Positions 9,166-18,318 of a stretch of DNA of 64,000 bases are shown here, in pieces. Each line of letters opens with the position of its first letter. Positions within the stretch are counted from its first letter, which is position 1. This DNA comes from Bacteroidota bacterium. GTDB taxonomy: Bacteria; Bacteroidota; Bacteroidia; B-17B0; Aurantibacillaceae. The position numbers were made by a program, and so were the translations under genes. The notes under the pieces are model-generated. The model saw only the letters and a list, made by a program, of their open reading frames with translations. It had not been told where the DNA came from and searched no databases. The stretch is from positions 17,506-81,505 of the forward strand of contig JADBXZ010000010.1 of NCBI GenBank assembly GCA_020403265.1. The letters are read 5' to 3'.

Positions 9166-10359
9166 ATGAAAACAAAACTAATTACATTAGCACTGGTAAC
9201 ATTAACATTTAATTACGCTAACTCACAAGGTTTGTTAGGTAAATTAAAGGATGCAACAAAACCAAAAGAACCTGCAAAAGTTGAAAAAAAGGCAGTTCAG
9301 ATTCCTGACAAAGCAGATGATTTTAAAGATGAGTTCGGTTACTCAGGAAAATATTTTTCATTAGATACATTGTGGTATGAAAAAGATCAATTTGATCAAA
9401 AAAGAGATATGGATTACGCTTTATCTTTAAAGTGGAAGTTTATACGCGAGGAAAATGGAAATGTTGTTAATAAATTAGAGAGATGGTATGGCGAACAGTT
9501 AATGGATGCAGGATATAGATTCAATTTGGATGAAAAGTCTTTAGAAAAAAATAACATTGTGATTTTCAAACAAGATTATGGTTCTAATGGAAATTTCTTT
9601 TTAGTAATGCTTGAAAAAGATGTCTTTGGTTTAGCAAAGGTTGATTATTATAAGAATGTAATTATTGAGTATATTAATAGTTATGCTAAAGATCCAGCGA
9701 AATTAGCGGCTTATGATAAGGAAACCGGCGCTGCAAAATTGCAACAGATTTTAAATAAAAATAAAGAGGGAGAAATTAAGGTGTTGCGTGATAAATGGAT
9801 GAAAAATGAAACTTACACAAAAATGATTGGGAAGATAGGTTTTATTGATCAGTATTCTAAAGTAGCATATAACCGTAATGATATAACTGAGAAACCTGAT
9901 GTTTTTATGAGTTCGGTTGAGTTAGGTAAACAATCCATTTTTTACAGGGCTTATTATAAAACTCCTGGTTCTGTATTGTGCTCAGGGTGTGAATTAAACA
10001 CTACTTATGAAATTGATGGTATAAAGGTATCACGTGTTGAACAACGAAAAAAGTCATCAAAATGGTCGCAAAATATTAAACAAAAATTTGTAGACGATAA
10101 TTTCTTTACTGCTGCGCCTACTATTGTTAGTTTTCAAGAGAATATAGCTGATTACGCATTTTTATATTGCCTTTATCAGAACAAGGATAAGTTTAAAGAA
10201 GGTAAAACATTTAAAATGAAAGTAACTATCTCAACTAATCAAGAAGGGGTAGATAAAGATGTTTTAGCAGAAGGAACATTAACATTGGTATATAAAGATG
10301 CAAACAAGGCAGGAGTAGATAAAATGATTAAATGGATCGAAGATCTATTAAATGAATAA
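9166..10359 (+). CDS. Exported protein of unknown function
   Basis: 397 residues starting with a clear signal peptide (MKTKLITLALVTLTFNYANSQ). The mature part is hydrophilic and Lys-rich, with no transmembrane segment. A pair of cysteines (VLCSGCELNTTYEIDG, residues ~270) could form a disulfide. I recognise no family. It lies 23 nt behind the Gly-rich exported gene and is followed by a strong hairpin terminator at ~10379-10412, so the two genes probably form one transcription unit. Confidence 0.7.
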   Translation: MKTKLITLALVTLTFNYANSQGLLGKLKDATKPKEPAKVEKKAVQIPDKADDFKDEFGYSGKYFSLDTLWYEKDQFDQKRDMDYALSLKWKFIREENGNVVNKLERWYGEQLMDAGYRFNLDEKSLEKNNIVIFKQDYGSNGNFFLVMLEKDVFGLAKVDYYKNVIIEYINSYAKDPAKLAAYDKETGAAKLQQILNKNKEGEIKVLRDKWMKNETYTKMIGKIGFIDQYSKVAYNRNDITEKPDVFMSSVELGKQSIFYRAYYKTPGSVLCSGCELNTTYEIDGIKVSRVEQRKKSSKWSQNIKQKFVDDNFFTAAPTIVSFQENIADYAFLYCLYQNKDKFKEGKTFKMKVTISTNQEGVDKDVLAEGTLTLVYKDANKAGVDKMIKWIEDLLNE

Positions 10360-10378
10360 TTCAAAGAATTAATTAAAG

Positions 10379-10412
10379 CAAAAAGACCGATGTAAATCAT
10401 TGGTCTTTTTTG
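10379..10412 (+). terminator. Rho-independent-type terminator
   Basis: AAAAGACCGATG, a short TAAA loop, then CATTGGTCTTTTTT gives a stem of about 11 bp with one G-T pair and a following T run. It lies 20 nt after the stop of the 9166-10359 gene. Confidence 0.8.
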
Positions 10413-10459
10413 TTTACGATCAGTTTAAACATTTGTGTTGTTTGGCGTGTTTATATATC

Positions 10460-11062
10460 ATGAAAACAACTATCATTTTAACCTGTTTGATATTAGCAAT
10501 TATGATCATATCGCAATCCTTTGTAGCAAAGGGTACCAAAGAAACCGAAGCGCATGCTTACACGGTTCTTAAAGTTTACGATCAATTTGAGATTAGAAAA
10601 TATGCGCCTGCTTTATTTTCGGGTGTAAAGCTTACTAGTAAAGGCTATAAAGAGTCATCCGGCAAAGGATTTAGGATGTTGGCCGGCTATATATTTGGAA
10701 ACAACGAAAAGAACCAAAAAATTGCTATGACCACGCCGGTAGTAATGCAATTAGGGGATACAACTAAAATGTTTTTTAAAGTGCCGGATGGCTATAGCAT
10801 CGAAGAATTGCCTCAGCCCAACGATACCAACATTGTTTTCGAAAAACAAGAGGAAAAGATCATGGCGGCTATTCGCTTTAACGGTTGGGCAGATGATGAT
10901 AAAATTAAACACTACACAGCCATTCTAAAAAACGCCTTGGATAAGGAGAACATACAACATACTAATGCCTTTAGTTTTTTAGGATATAACCCACCTTATG
11001 AGTTGGTAAACCGACGAAATGAAATTGCGGTAGAGTTGATACAGTATTCAAACAATAAGTAG
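10460..11062 (+). CDS. SOUL heme-binding family protein
   Basis: 200 residues from the ATG at 10460. An upstream in-frame TTG at 10400 lies inside the terminator hairpin and is unlikely to be the start. The N-terminus is a hydrophobic signal or anchor (TTIILTCLILAIMIISQSF). The rest fits the SOUL/HEBP fold: YEIRKY-like FEIRKYAPALFSGV, the hallmark KIAMTTPVVMQ, and a C-terminal NPPYELVNRRNEIAVEL. Family members bind heme or related tetrapyrroles, but the bacterial exported versions are poorly characterised. The gene is followed by a ~120-bp gap before a minus-strand gene. Confidence 0.88.
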   Translation: MKTTIILTCLILAIMIISQSFVAKGTKETEAHAYTVLKVYDQFEIRKYAPALFSGVKLTSKGYKESSGKGFRMLAGYIFGNNEKNQKIAMTTPVVMQLGDTTKMFFKVPDGYSIEELPQPNDTNIVFEKQEEKIMAAIRFNGWADDDKIKHYTAILKNALDKENIQHTNAFSFLGYNPPYELVNRRNEIAVELIQYSNNK

Positions 11063-11185
11063 ATAATTACTTTAGGAAAGAAAAAAGCTTTTTGATTTTA
11101 GCTAAGATCAACTTAGTAAGGTTTTGTTGCAGCGAAACTGCAGAAAGCGATTTTTTCAGGAACAGTTATAACTTAGTTAAAAGAA

Positions 11186-11476
11186 CTAATTGTTCTCCCA
11201 CCAGTTAGATATTAATTTATTGTGTTTAACAACAGTTTGAGTTGTTGCATTTAATTCTGATCTTAATTCTGTTGCTTGTTCGATCCAAATATTTTCATAG
11301 TTGTTAGCCATTAAAGCATGTTGCCAAGCGTAATCAGCAGGTTGAATATTTATTTTATTTAAACTGATATTCGTACGCACAGCTTTGTAGGTATTAAATG
11401 CTGCTTTTTTTCTTTTTTTAAGATTGGTATTCATTTGTTGTTTTTTGTTCCGCAAATTTCGGTTAACAGCCTGCAT
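11186..11476 (-). CDS. Small basic hypothetical protein
   Basis: 96 residues from the first Met; the Met at residue 15 (base 11434, MNTNLKKRKKAAFNTY) is an equally plausible start. It is Lys/Asn-rich, soluble and ends in WWENN. It has no recognisable domain. It sits alone between the SOUL gene and the repeat region, and composition does not strongly argue for or against coding. Confidence 0.4.
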   Translation of the reverse strand: MQAVNRNLRNKKQQMNTNLKKRKKAAFNTYKAVRTNISLNKINIQPADYAWQHALMANNYENIWIEQATELRSELNATTQTVVKHNKLISNWWENN

Positions 11477-11689
11477 TTAACCTGTTGTTTGTATTACCAA
11501 ATTATTAAGTTTAAGTGTGCTTTAAGGTTTTAGGTTAAAAATGAATTTATCATTTAACTTCATTTAGTAGTATGCGTTCTGAATTAAAACCGCTCAGTTA
11601 ATTTTTATGTTCAGTTCAGAGGAAGATTTGGTTTAATGATACGTGAATTTAATAGGATGTTTTGTTTTTAGAGTAGGTGAGATTATTTA

Positions 11690-12085
11690 CATGATCACTC
11701 CTTTCCAAAGTTGCAAATTCAGAAATCCTCCGCTACGCGTCAGTTTTTTTGTTTAAGTTTTCACTTTTGAAAGTACTATTTTCAATGTTCCTCCTAAAAC
11801 AAAAAATCCCTCATGAAAATGCGGGATTTCTGAATTTGCTGTGGATCCCGAGAGATTACATATGTGATCTCATTTGCTCCCATCGTCAACATCAAATGAA
11901 TTCTGCTTTCGGCAGAATGTTTTTTATTTTCTTACGAATTTGTGAAAGCAAAGCTTTCCCATCTTCCTCAGAAAACAAAAAAGTCCCGCCTATTGGCAGG
12001 ACTTCATTTGATGCATTCTGTGGAATCTGTTGATATGTTTTCGAACTCGTTTTTGAATAATCTTGAACTATTATCCAAAACCAAA
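11690..12085. repeat. Palindromic intergenic repeats, units 3 and 4
   Basis: Unit 3 has perfect 16-bp arms at 11713-11728 and 11824-11839 (GCAAATTCAGAAATCC and its complement). Unit 4 has arms at 11890-11900 and 12003-12013 (CATCAAATGAA / TTCATTTGATG). Both contain a GC-rich small hairpin, a T tract and a final CCC..GGG-type hairpin next to the right arm. The linker has a GAGATTAC..GTGATCTC hairpin. Apart from these repeats I see nothing gene-like in 11477-12283. A short frame after unit 4 (VESVDMFSNSFLNNLELLS) resembles the one after unit 2 (VDSIDIFSNSFVIDLENLS). Confidence 0.75.
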
Positions 12086-12283
12086 TAAAGTCTATAAAGG
12101 AAGCCTTAATTTACAATAGTTGTGTCATAATAATAATACTGTGGTTTTCGTGAAAATCAAGCATGTTCACGCCAGTTATATAATTAATTAATCCACTTAA
12201 TAAATAAGCCCGGTATCGTATTTATTAATAATTTAGTTTTGAGAATAAATCAATTAAAATTAACCAGATTAAAAGAAATAAAT

Positions 12284-14911
12284 ATGAGAACAAGTATATT
12301 TTGGACACTGTTTATCCCCTTAATTATTATAGCAAATAAAGAGCCAATAAGCCCGAAAGCATTCAATGAAAAATTAAGCAATGGCCTTTGTTTTATCGAA
12401 AACAAAGGTCAGATTCACGATCAAAACTACAGGCCACGCCCTGATGTTTTATATAGTGCCACTGCAAGGGATATGTTAGTGCATATAAAAAATAACGGTG
12501 TGAGCTATCAATTACACAAAGTAAACAACTATAAGGAATTAGAAATTGGCACGAAAAACCTGAAGCCTAAAATTGCCTATGAGAAAACCATCTACCGGAT
12601 AGATCTCAACTGGTTAAATGCTAATACTGATTTTACACGAAGCGAAGACGAAGCAACACCTGAAATTAAAAATTACTACTTGTCCCATTGCACAAACGGA
12701 ATATTGAATGTCAGGAGTTATAAGGGAGTAACCTTAAACGGTTTATATAATGGTATTGATTTGCATTACTATGAAAAGGATGGTGACTTGAAATACGATT
12801 ATATAGTGGCACCTGATGCAAATTACAAGCAAATACAAATTGAGGTAAACGGAGCAGACGTGACCCTGAATAAAGATGGCAGTTTGCTTTTGAAAACGCC
12901 CTTAGGTACGGTTAAAGAAGGACAACCAATTGTTTACCAAAACGGCGTTCTATTGAAATCAAATTGGAAATTAGATAAGAACATCCTGAGCTTTGAGATA
13001 CACAACTACAATCCCGGATATCAGCTGATCATTGATCCTCTTACCAGGCTTTGGAGTACTTATTACGGTGGAAGCGGTGATGATCAAGGCAGATCATGCA
13101 TTACGGACGGAGTGGGAAGCGTTTACTTAACAGGAACGACAGATTCCAATTCTGACATTGCTACTATTGGAAGTCATCAAAATATATTTGCAGGGTATTT
13201 TGACCTATTTCTTGTAAAATTTACTTTGGGAGGATCGCGTCAATGGTGCACTTACTATGGAGGCGAATACAGCGAATTTGGAGCTGAAGTTTCTCTTGAT
13301 AACACCGGTAGTGTATACTTATCAGGAATTACACAATCTACCTTAGGAATATCTACAGTCAATAGTCATCAACAAAACTTCGGTGGAGGCATTGATGTAT
13401 TCATGGTGAAATTTAATTCTTCAGGAATCAGGCAGTGGGCAACTTACTATGGCGGGGCTGGAGTGGACTTAGGATCTGCATATTCAGATGCCTTGGGTAA
13501 TGTTTATTTAACTGGTCTTACGAATTCAACTACAGATATTGCAACGCCCGGCTCACATCAACTTTCATATGGTGGCGGCCCTAATGATGCCTTTCTTGTT
13601 AAATTCAACTCATCCGGTGTAAGACAGTGGGGAACCTATTACGGAGGCAATGGTGATGATGGTGCAAATAAAGTTCGAACGGATGCATCAGGAAATATTT
13701 ATATGGTAGGATTTCAAACGAATTCAAGTTCAGGAATCGCAACAATAGGAAGCCATCAGCCGAATTTTGGAGGTGGAGCTTTTGATGCCTTTCTGATTAA
13801 ATTCAATTCTTTAGGCGTAAGACAGTGGGGCACATACTACGGAGACAGTGGCAGTGATAAAGGATACGATGTTTGCGTTGACAACTCGAGCAACATTTAC
13901 ATTTCGGGCATTACAGATTCTAATAATAATATTGCTTCTCCGGGTGCACATCAAACAAGTTTTGGAGGCGGTGTCAACGACGTTTTTCTGGCTAAATTTA
14001 ATTCATCAGGTATTAGACAATGGGGAACTTATTATGGAGGAACTGGCATAGATTCCGGAGTAAGAAGCTACTTGGATAATTTCGGAAATATATATTTGGC
14101 CGGTCATAGTGACTCAAATACCGGAATTGCAACTCCCGGAAGTTATCAATCTTCCTTTGGAGGAGGCACCGCAGATGTTTTCTTTACAAAATTCAATACA
14201 AATGGAGTCAGACAGTGGGCCACCTATTATGGAGGTAATGGGTATGATGCAATAGGAGGTATTTGCCTGGATAATAACGAAAACATTTATTTGTCAGGAG
14301 CAACCGATTCCAGCAATGACATAGCGAATTTGACAGGTTACCAGCCAACTTTTTCCGGAGGTACTTTTGATGCTTTTCTTGTAAGGTTTGATAATTGCCC
14401 TCAGTTATCACCATCCGTTACAGTAAACAGCGAAGTGTGCCTGGGTGCCCCCATCAATTTTAGTGTAAGTATATCAGGCACTTCAACACCAACCTACAGT
14501 TGGGTAGGTCCCAATTCATTTACCTCCTCTTTGCAAAACCCTGTTATAACTAACGCAGGCACGGTTCACGTGGGTACATATACCCTCACCATTTACAATA
14601 ATGGTTGTACAGATATTGCAAATGTTCAAATTATGAATGTTACTCCATGTACAAGCCTTAATGAAAAAGTATCTGTTGCGGTTGATCTTGATTTATTTCC
14701 CAACCCAAATAACGGCAAGTTTACTATCAGAAACAGTAAGGATGAAGCTTATACTATACACATCTACAACCAATCAGGGCAGCTCATGTACGAAGAAATA
14801 TTTGGTGGTAAGATCAAAGAGTTTGATTTAAGCAATTTTTCTAAAGGGGTTTATTATGCGAGGATCAATTGTAATGACAAGCACAGAAATTTAAAAGTAA
14901 TTGTGGAGTAA
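12284..14911 (+). CDS. SBBP-repeat protein secreted by the type IX system
   Basis: 875 residues from the ATG at 12284, where a signal sequence begins (MRTSIFWTLFIPLIIIANK); the TTG 45 nt upstream is less likely. After a DUF7948-like N-terminal domain (GLCFIENKGQIHDQNY...), about seven SBBP repeats run from residue ~260 to 705, each with the pattern WxTYYGG...D...GNxYLxG.T.S...FDxFLxKFNS. A PKD/Ig-like domain follows (PSVTVNSEVCLGAPINFSVS), then a type A T9SS sorting domain (LFPNPNNGKFTIRNS ... SKGVYYARI). It is expected on the cell surface or released; ligand or substrate is unknown. Confidence 0.9.
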   Translation: MRTSIFWTLFIPLIIIANKEPISPKAFNEKLSNGLCFIENKGQIHDQNYRPRPDVLYSATARDMLVHIKNNGVSYQLHKVNNYKELEIGTKNLKPKIAYEKTIYRIDLNWLNANTDFTRSEDEATPEIKNYYLSHCTNGILNVRSYKGVTLNGLYNGIDLHYYEKDGDLKYDYIVAPDANYKQIQIEVNGADVTLNKDGSLLLKTPLGTVKEGQPIVYQNGVLLKSNWKLDKNILSFEIHNYNPGYQLIIDPLTRLWSTYYGGSGDDQGRSCITDGVGSVYLTGTTDSNSDIATIGSHQNIFAGYFDLFLVKFTLGGSRQWCTYYGGEYSEFGAEVSLDNTGSVYLSGITQSTLGISTVNSHQQNFGGGIDVFMVKFNSSGIRQWATYYGGAGVDLGSAYSDALGNVYLTGLTNSTTDIATPGSHQLSYGGGPNDAFLVKFNSSGVRQWGTYYGGNGDDGANKVRTDASGNIYMVGFQTNSSSGIATIGSHQPNFGGGAFDAFLIKFNSLGVRQWGTYYGDSGSDKGYDVCVDNSSNIYISGITDSNNNIASPGAHQTSFGGGVNDVFLAKFNSSGIRQWGTYYGGTGIDSGVRSYLDNFGNIYLAGHSDSNTGIATPGSYQSSFGGGTADVFFTKFNTNGVRQWATYYGGNGYDAIGGICLDNNENIYLSGATDSSNDIANLTGYQPTFSGGTFDAFLVRFDNCPQLSPSVTVNSEVCLGAPINFSVSISGTSTPTYSWVGPNSFTSSLQNPVITNAGTVHVGTYTLTIYNNGCTDIANVQIMNVTPCTSLNEKVSVAVDLDLFPNPNNGKFTIRNSKDEAYTIHIYNQSGQLMYEEIFGGKIKEFDLSNFSKGVYYARINCNDKHRNLKVIVE

Positions 14912-14984
14912 TTATTGTTTAATACAACGCAAATCCGTAAAAAGTTGCGGTTTCGAAAAAAAGTAAGTCATTACTTGAATACGT

Positions 14985-15155
14985 GGTGAATCCGGAGAGA
15001 TTAATTTCATTGATCCCTCCTAACCAAATCAGTGGATCAATAAATAGACTTTGCTACGCTATGTCTTTTTTTTCCTTCAAATCCTATCAAGCAAGCTTGC
15101 CGGATTTTACAGAAAATAAAAATGCCCCGCCAAAAAGGCGAGGCATTTATTGATC
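14985..15155. repeat. Palindromic intergenic repeat, unit 5
   Basis: Arms at 15035-15045 (GATCAATAAAT) and 15145-15155 (ATTTATTGATC) enclose a GAC..GTC hairpin with a GCTACGC core, a T tract, CAAATCC../GGATTTT, and a GCCCCGCC..GGCGAGGC hairpin. A leader hairpin GGAGAGATTA..TGATCCCTCC lies just upstream. It is the closest relative of unit 2 at 3.3 kb. Confidence 0.75.
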
Positions 15156-15160
15156 AGGTT

Positions 15161-15400
15161 GTGGAACTAGCGAGAAATGGGTCGAACCAATTTTTAGAAG
15201 ATTTTCTTAATGCAAAAAAAGACCTTTTAGACCTTTAAATTTTTACGTAAAATACGGTAAGAAAAAAGAGAAGCCTTTGATTTTCAAAAACTTCTCTTTA
15301 AGTGGAACTAGCGAGAAACGGGTCGAACCAATTTTTAGAAGATTTTCTTAACGTAAAAAAAGAACTTTTAGACATGTAATTTTAACGTAAAATACGATAA
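15161..15400. repeat. Tandem ~100-bp direct repeat
   Basis: Copies at 15161-15260 and 15302-15400 begin with the same GTGGAACTAGCGAGAAA and end with ACGTAAAATACG. They are separated by a hairpin (AGAGAAG..CTTCTCT, ~15265-15300). Both keep a similar short frame (LARNGSNQFLEDFLN). No gene is assigned in 14912-15427. Confidence 0.7.
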
Positions 15401-15427
15401 AATCTTAAAATTCATTACCCCTTCATA

Positions 15428-16411
15428 TTAACGTAATCTTTCTAAATTTGTAATGTACTTTTTGCAATATCTTCTACTTTCAGTGTCTCTTAATGCAGCA
15501 TTAAGTGTATATCCGCCCCCTAATACCATACTTATTGAACCTAAAATTTCTTTTATATATTCTGGCGATGTTGTATGGGGATTTTGAATAAGAACATAGG
15601 CGGCAAATGGTATTGCTGCTACTCCAATTCCTTGTAATATTATGTTTCTGCTTAATTCAGAATAAACTCTGTTGTAACTATCAATAAAGTCCCGTTCAGA
15701 ACGCCCCAATGATATCTTATTTTGGATATTTGTAAGCTCTTGATTAAATGCACTAATAAGTTCTCTGTTTCTGTTTCTAAATTCTATAATCCGATTTATT
15801 GGAATTTCACTCAAATTAACAGGTACTAGCATATTAATAATTCCTTTAGCAAATCTATTTCTAGTGTTAATTAAAGGTGTTGTAGAACGTGAATAATTTG
15901 TGAAATTATCAAATCGTTGGTTGTCAGTTATTATAGCAGCAGATTCTTTGAAAGCTATTTCTTTTGCTAAATATGTCATGTATAAAAATGCAAGTTCCTC
16001 AGGCAGCAATAATCCCTCATCAACTTGTCGCCCAATATTGTTATTTCTGCAAAAATTAATCCATTCGTATGAAAATTTTTCTTGGTAAATTAAATAATTC
16101 CAATTTGCTGAATTTTCCCATTTTCTTCGGATATTAGTTTGCCTAAATAAAGGACTTCTATCATAGGTGTTTTCAAGAATCTTTGTTGCTTCATCAATAG
16201 CGGTTAAAGAAGCTCGATGACCTTCTTCATGGTCGGGAGCATAGAGGGAGATTAAATCCGTATTATCCTGAATATTTCGGAAATTATCAGTCAATAAATT
16301 CCTTCTATTATACGGAACAATTGGTCTAAAATTTTCAAAATACAATAACGCAAACTTTAACCATGTTTCATCTGGTGGCTCAAAATTGGGGTAGTATATA
16401 AGTGGTTCCAT
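15428..16411 (-). CDS. Hypothetical protein, possibly DUF6236-like
   Basis: 327 residues. The N-terminus (PLIYYPNFEPPDETWLKFALLYFENFRPIVPYNRR) resembles the opening of DUF6236-type proteins, in which a strand with YYP is followed by WLK.ALLY. The centre is helical and Arg/Asn-rich. The C-terminus has hydrophobic stretches (LQGIGVAAIPFAAYVLIQ and ISMVLGGGYTLNAAL) that could be buried helices or weak membrane segments. It lies 3 nt downstream of the DUF5131 gene, so it probably belongs to the same operon. Function is unknown; proteins of this kind often occur in defence islands. Confidence 0.55.
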   Translation of the reverse strand: MEPLIYYPNFEPPDETWLKFALLYFENFRPIVPYNRRNLLTDNFRNIQDNTDLISLYAPDHEEGHRASLTAIDEATKILENTYDRSPLFRQTNIRRKWENSANWNYLIYQEKFSYEWINFCRNNNIGRQVDEGLLLPEELAFLYMTYLAKEIAFKESAAIITDNQRFDNFTNYSRSTTPLINTRNRFAKGIINMLVPVNLSEIPINRIIEFRNRNRELISAFNQELTNIQNKISLGRSERDFIDSYNRVYSELSRNIILQGIGVAAIPFAAYVLIQNPHTTSPEYIKEILGSISMVLGGGYTLNAALRDTESRRYCKKYITNLERLR

Positions 16412-16414
16412 ATT

Positions 16415-17137
16415 TTATTTTAGCTCTACTATGTTTGGCATTTCATTGTAAGTTTTACCATTTAAAACTCTACCCGTTTCTTTTTTATTGCGCCCTCCCC
16501 ATTGTTTAAAGAAAAAAGGAACTTTTGCTTTTTTACATTGCTTTTGAATGTCAATTACCCATTCTTGTTTCATTGGTCTCGGTTTGTGACCACTTTCTCC
16601 ACCTACAATAACCCAGTCAATTTTATTAAGGTTGAGATGAGGCAACCCACCAATTAAAGGTTCTAGGGATAGAAACTTTACTTTGGCTTTTGTTTTCCTT
16701 AAACAATCGATTCTTGGGGTCATAATATCATTTTCAACAGAAACACCCATCCAAATATTATGTGTCCATTTAAACTCTTTATGTAATTCTAGCAATCTAT
16801 CAGCTCTTTTAGTCAATACCTGAAAAACGTGTTGAGGATTATCATTCATAACTTTAAATACATCCTTGATAAAATCCAATGGTACTTTTTCGTGAAATAA
16901 ATCACTCATAGAATTTACAAATACAATTTTTGAACCTTTCCAAGTATAAGGAATATCAAGAGTGCTTTTGTGCGTCTTAACGACTTTAAAGCCATCTTTA
17001 TATTTTTCCTGCCCCATGCCTTTGAGTCTTCTTGTCATGACTTCTGCATAACAAAACTTACAACCAGCAGAAATCTTGGTACATCCTGTTGTTGGATTCC
17101 AAGTTAATTCTGTCCATTCAATAGAAGAATTAGCCAT
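16415..17137 (-). CDS. DUF5131 / phage Gp37-Gp68 family three-Cys protein
   Basis: 240 residues. It opens with SSIEWTELTWNPTTGCTKIS and GCKFCYAE, the three-cysteine motif that defines the family, which looks like a radical-SAM-type cluster-binding loop. Further conserved blocks are FVNSMSDLFHEKVP, VFQVLTKRADRL, WMGVSVEN, LSLEPLIGGLP and WVIVGGESGHKPRPM. The enzymatic reaction is not established to my knowledge. It is translated 1 nt after the TcmP gene; TcmP is named as the 'three-Cys-motif partner', so this pairing is expected and supports both calls. Confidence 0.88.
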   Translation of the reverse strand: MANSSIEWTELTWNPTTGCTKISAGCKFCYAEVMTRRLKGMGQEKYKDGFKVVKTHKSTLDIPYTWKGSKIVFVNSMSDLFHEKVPLDFIKDVFKVMNDNPQHVFQVLTKRADRLLELHKEFKWTHNIWMGVSVENDIMTPRIDCLRKTKAKVKFLSLEPLIGGLPHLNLNKIDWVIVGGESGHKPRPMKQEWVIDIQKQCKKAKVPFFFKQWGGRNKKETGRVLNGKTYNEMPNIVELK

Positions 17138-17138
17138 A

Positions 17139-18284
17139 TTAATTAAATGTTATTATACATGATTTAGAAATAAGTACACTTTTAGAATGGATTTTACCAT
17201 CTGTAAATTCGGAAATTGCTCTCTGCTCATCTACTAACCTTCTTAGAGCATTTGTATAATGATTTCTGCTATATAAATTTTGAGAATGATGTTTTTCAAA
17301 TAAATCCTGTGCTGAAAGTTTCTGCCCTTTAAAATCATTATAAATCTCCTCTTTTAGTTTATCAATATTAAGAGAGTTTAAATCAAATAACTCAGACACG
17401 GGATTATTAAACTGTTTCGCATCAAATGTATAGGTATTTACACCATCAAATATAGTCCCAATGTTAGCGAAATCATTATAAATTGTTTTTATTAGTTCAT
17501 AGCCTTTTAATCCTTTGGTTATATGTAAAATGTAGTGACTTGTCCCATCGCTATCCTCTTCTTGAAATTTAAAAGCAGTATAGTAAACTTTACTTTTTAA
17601 TAAAGATTCATATTCTTTTCCAAGACTATCAATTATTAAACTTAATCTTTCAGCTACTGAAGATTTGTAAAGTCTATTATTTCGCAATTGTTCTAATGTT
17701 GTTGGAAATAAATCCGCCATTAAATCATCAAACTTGTCATTAATTAGTGCAGGGTGGATACGTTTTGTATTAACAAAAATAAAAATTTCATTTCCCCAGT
17801 TTTTTAAAAACTCAGCTAGAACCTTTGTTTCAATTCCTTTGTAACCAAATGGGTCAATAAATAATAAAGATGGTAATTCATTTAATGCGCCATTATGAGT
17901 TGATTTAACAATAAAATCTGTTATCTCTTTACATTCACCAACCTTTTTATTTCCAAAAAAAGGTTTATGAGTAAAAGTGTTTTCTTCAAATGTGTTTTTA
18001 AAATTATGTTCTAATTCTTTAGAAAATAACATATCGTTAAAAATCATTCTCACACTTTGTTTCAAAAAGGAGTCATTTTTACAATGATTGCCAATTAAAA
18101 TTGGAGTTGACGGGTTTCCGTCATCATAAATGCCCGGCCCTGAAAACAAGTCAATGTATCTTATATATTTTGGATTATTTCTTTTTGAAATTATTTTACA
18201 GTAAGAAGGGAAATATTCTGAAACTATACCAGCCTTGATTTTGGAAGATATTGTCTGTTTCTCAAAAAAATCGTTTTCTTTCAT
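17139..18284 (-). CDS. tcmP: Three-Cys-motif partner protein TcmP
   Basis: 381 residues. The N-terminal part carries conserved TcmP signatures: KAGIVSEYFPSYCKII, RYIDLFSGPGIYDDGNPSTP (a SAM-binding-like DLFSGPG loop) and LLFIDPFGYKGIE. The C-terminus resembles a winged-helix extension (FEKHHSQNLYSRNHYTNALRRL). The family always or nearly always accompanies the DUF5131 protein encoded just downstream. A nucleic-acid-modifying role is often guessed, but I cannot confirm a reaction. The pair sits beside a restriction-modification locus, suggesting a defence setting. Confidence 0.85.
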   Translation of the reverse strand: MKENDFFEKQTISSKIKAGIVSEYFPSYCKIISKRNNPKYIRYIDLFSGPGIYDDGNPSTPILIGNHCKNDSFLKQSVRMIFNDMLFSKELEHNFKNTFEENTFTHKPFFGNKKVGECKEITDFIVKSTHNGALNELPSLLFIDPFGYKGIETKVLAEFLKNWGNEIFIFVNTKRIHPALINDKFDDLMADLFPTTLEQLRNNRLYKSSVAERLSLIIDSLGKEYESLLKSKVYYTAFKFQEEDSDGTSHYILHITKGLKGYELIKTIYNDFANIGTIFDGVNTYTFDAKQFNNPVSELFDLNSLNIDKLKEEIYNDFKGQKLSAQDLFEKHHSQNLYSRNHYTNALRRLVDEQRAISEFTDGKIHSKSVLISKSCIITFN

Positions 18285-18318
18285 TCTATTTATTATTTAA
18301 AAATGTTTGATAATGTAA

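Noticed and set aside
15161..15190. tRNA fragment suggested by GGTCGAACCA
   Set aside because: No cloverleaf, anticodon arm or CCA-compatible acceptor could be drawn around it.
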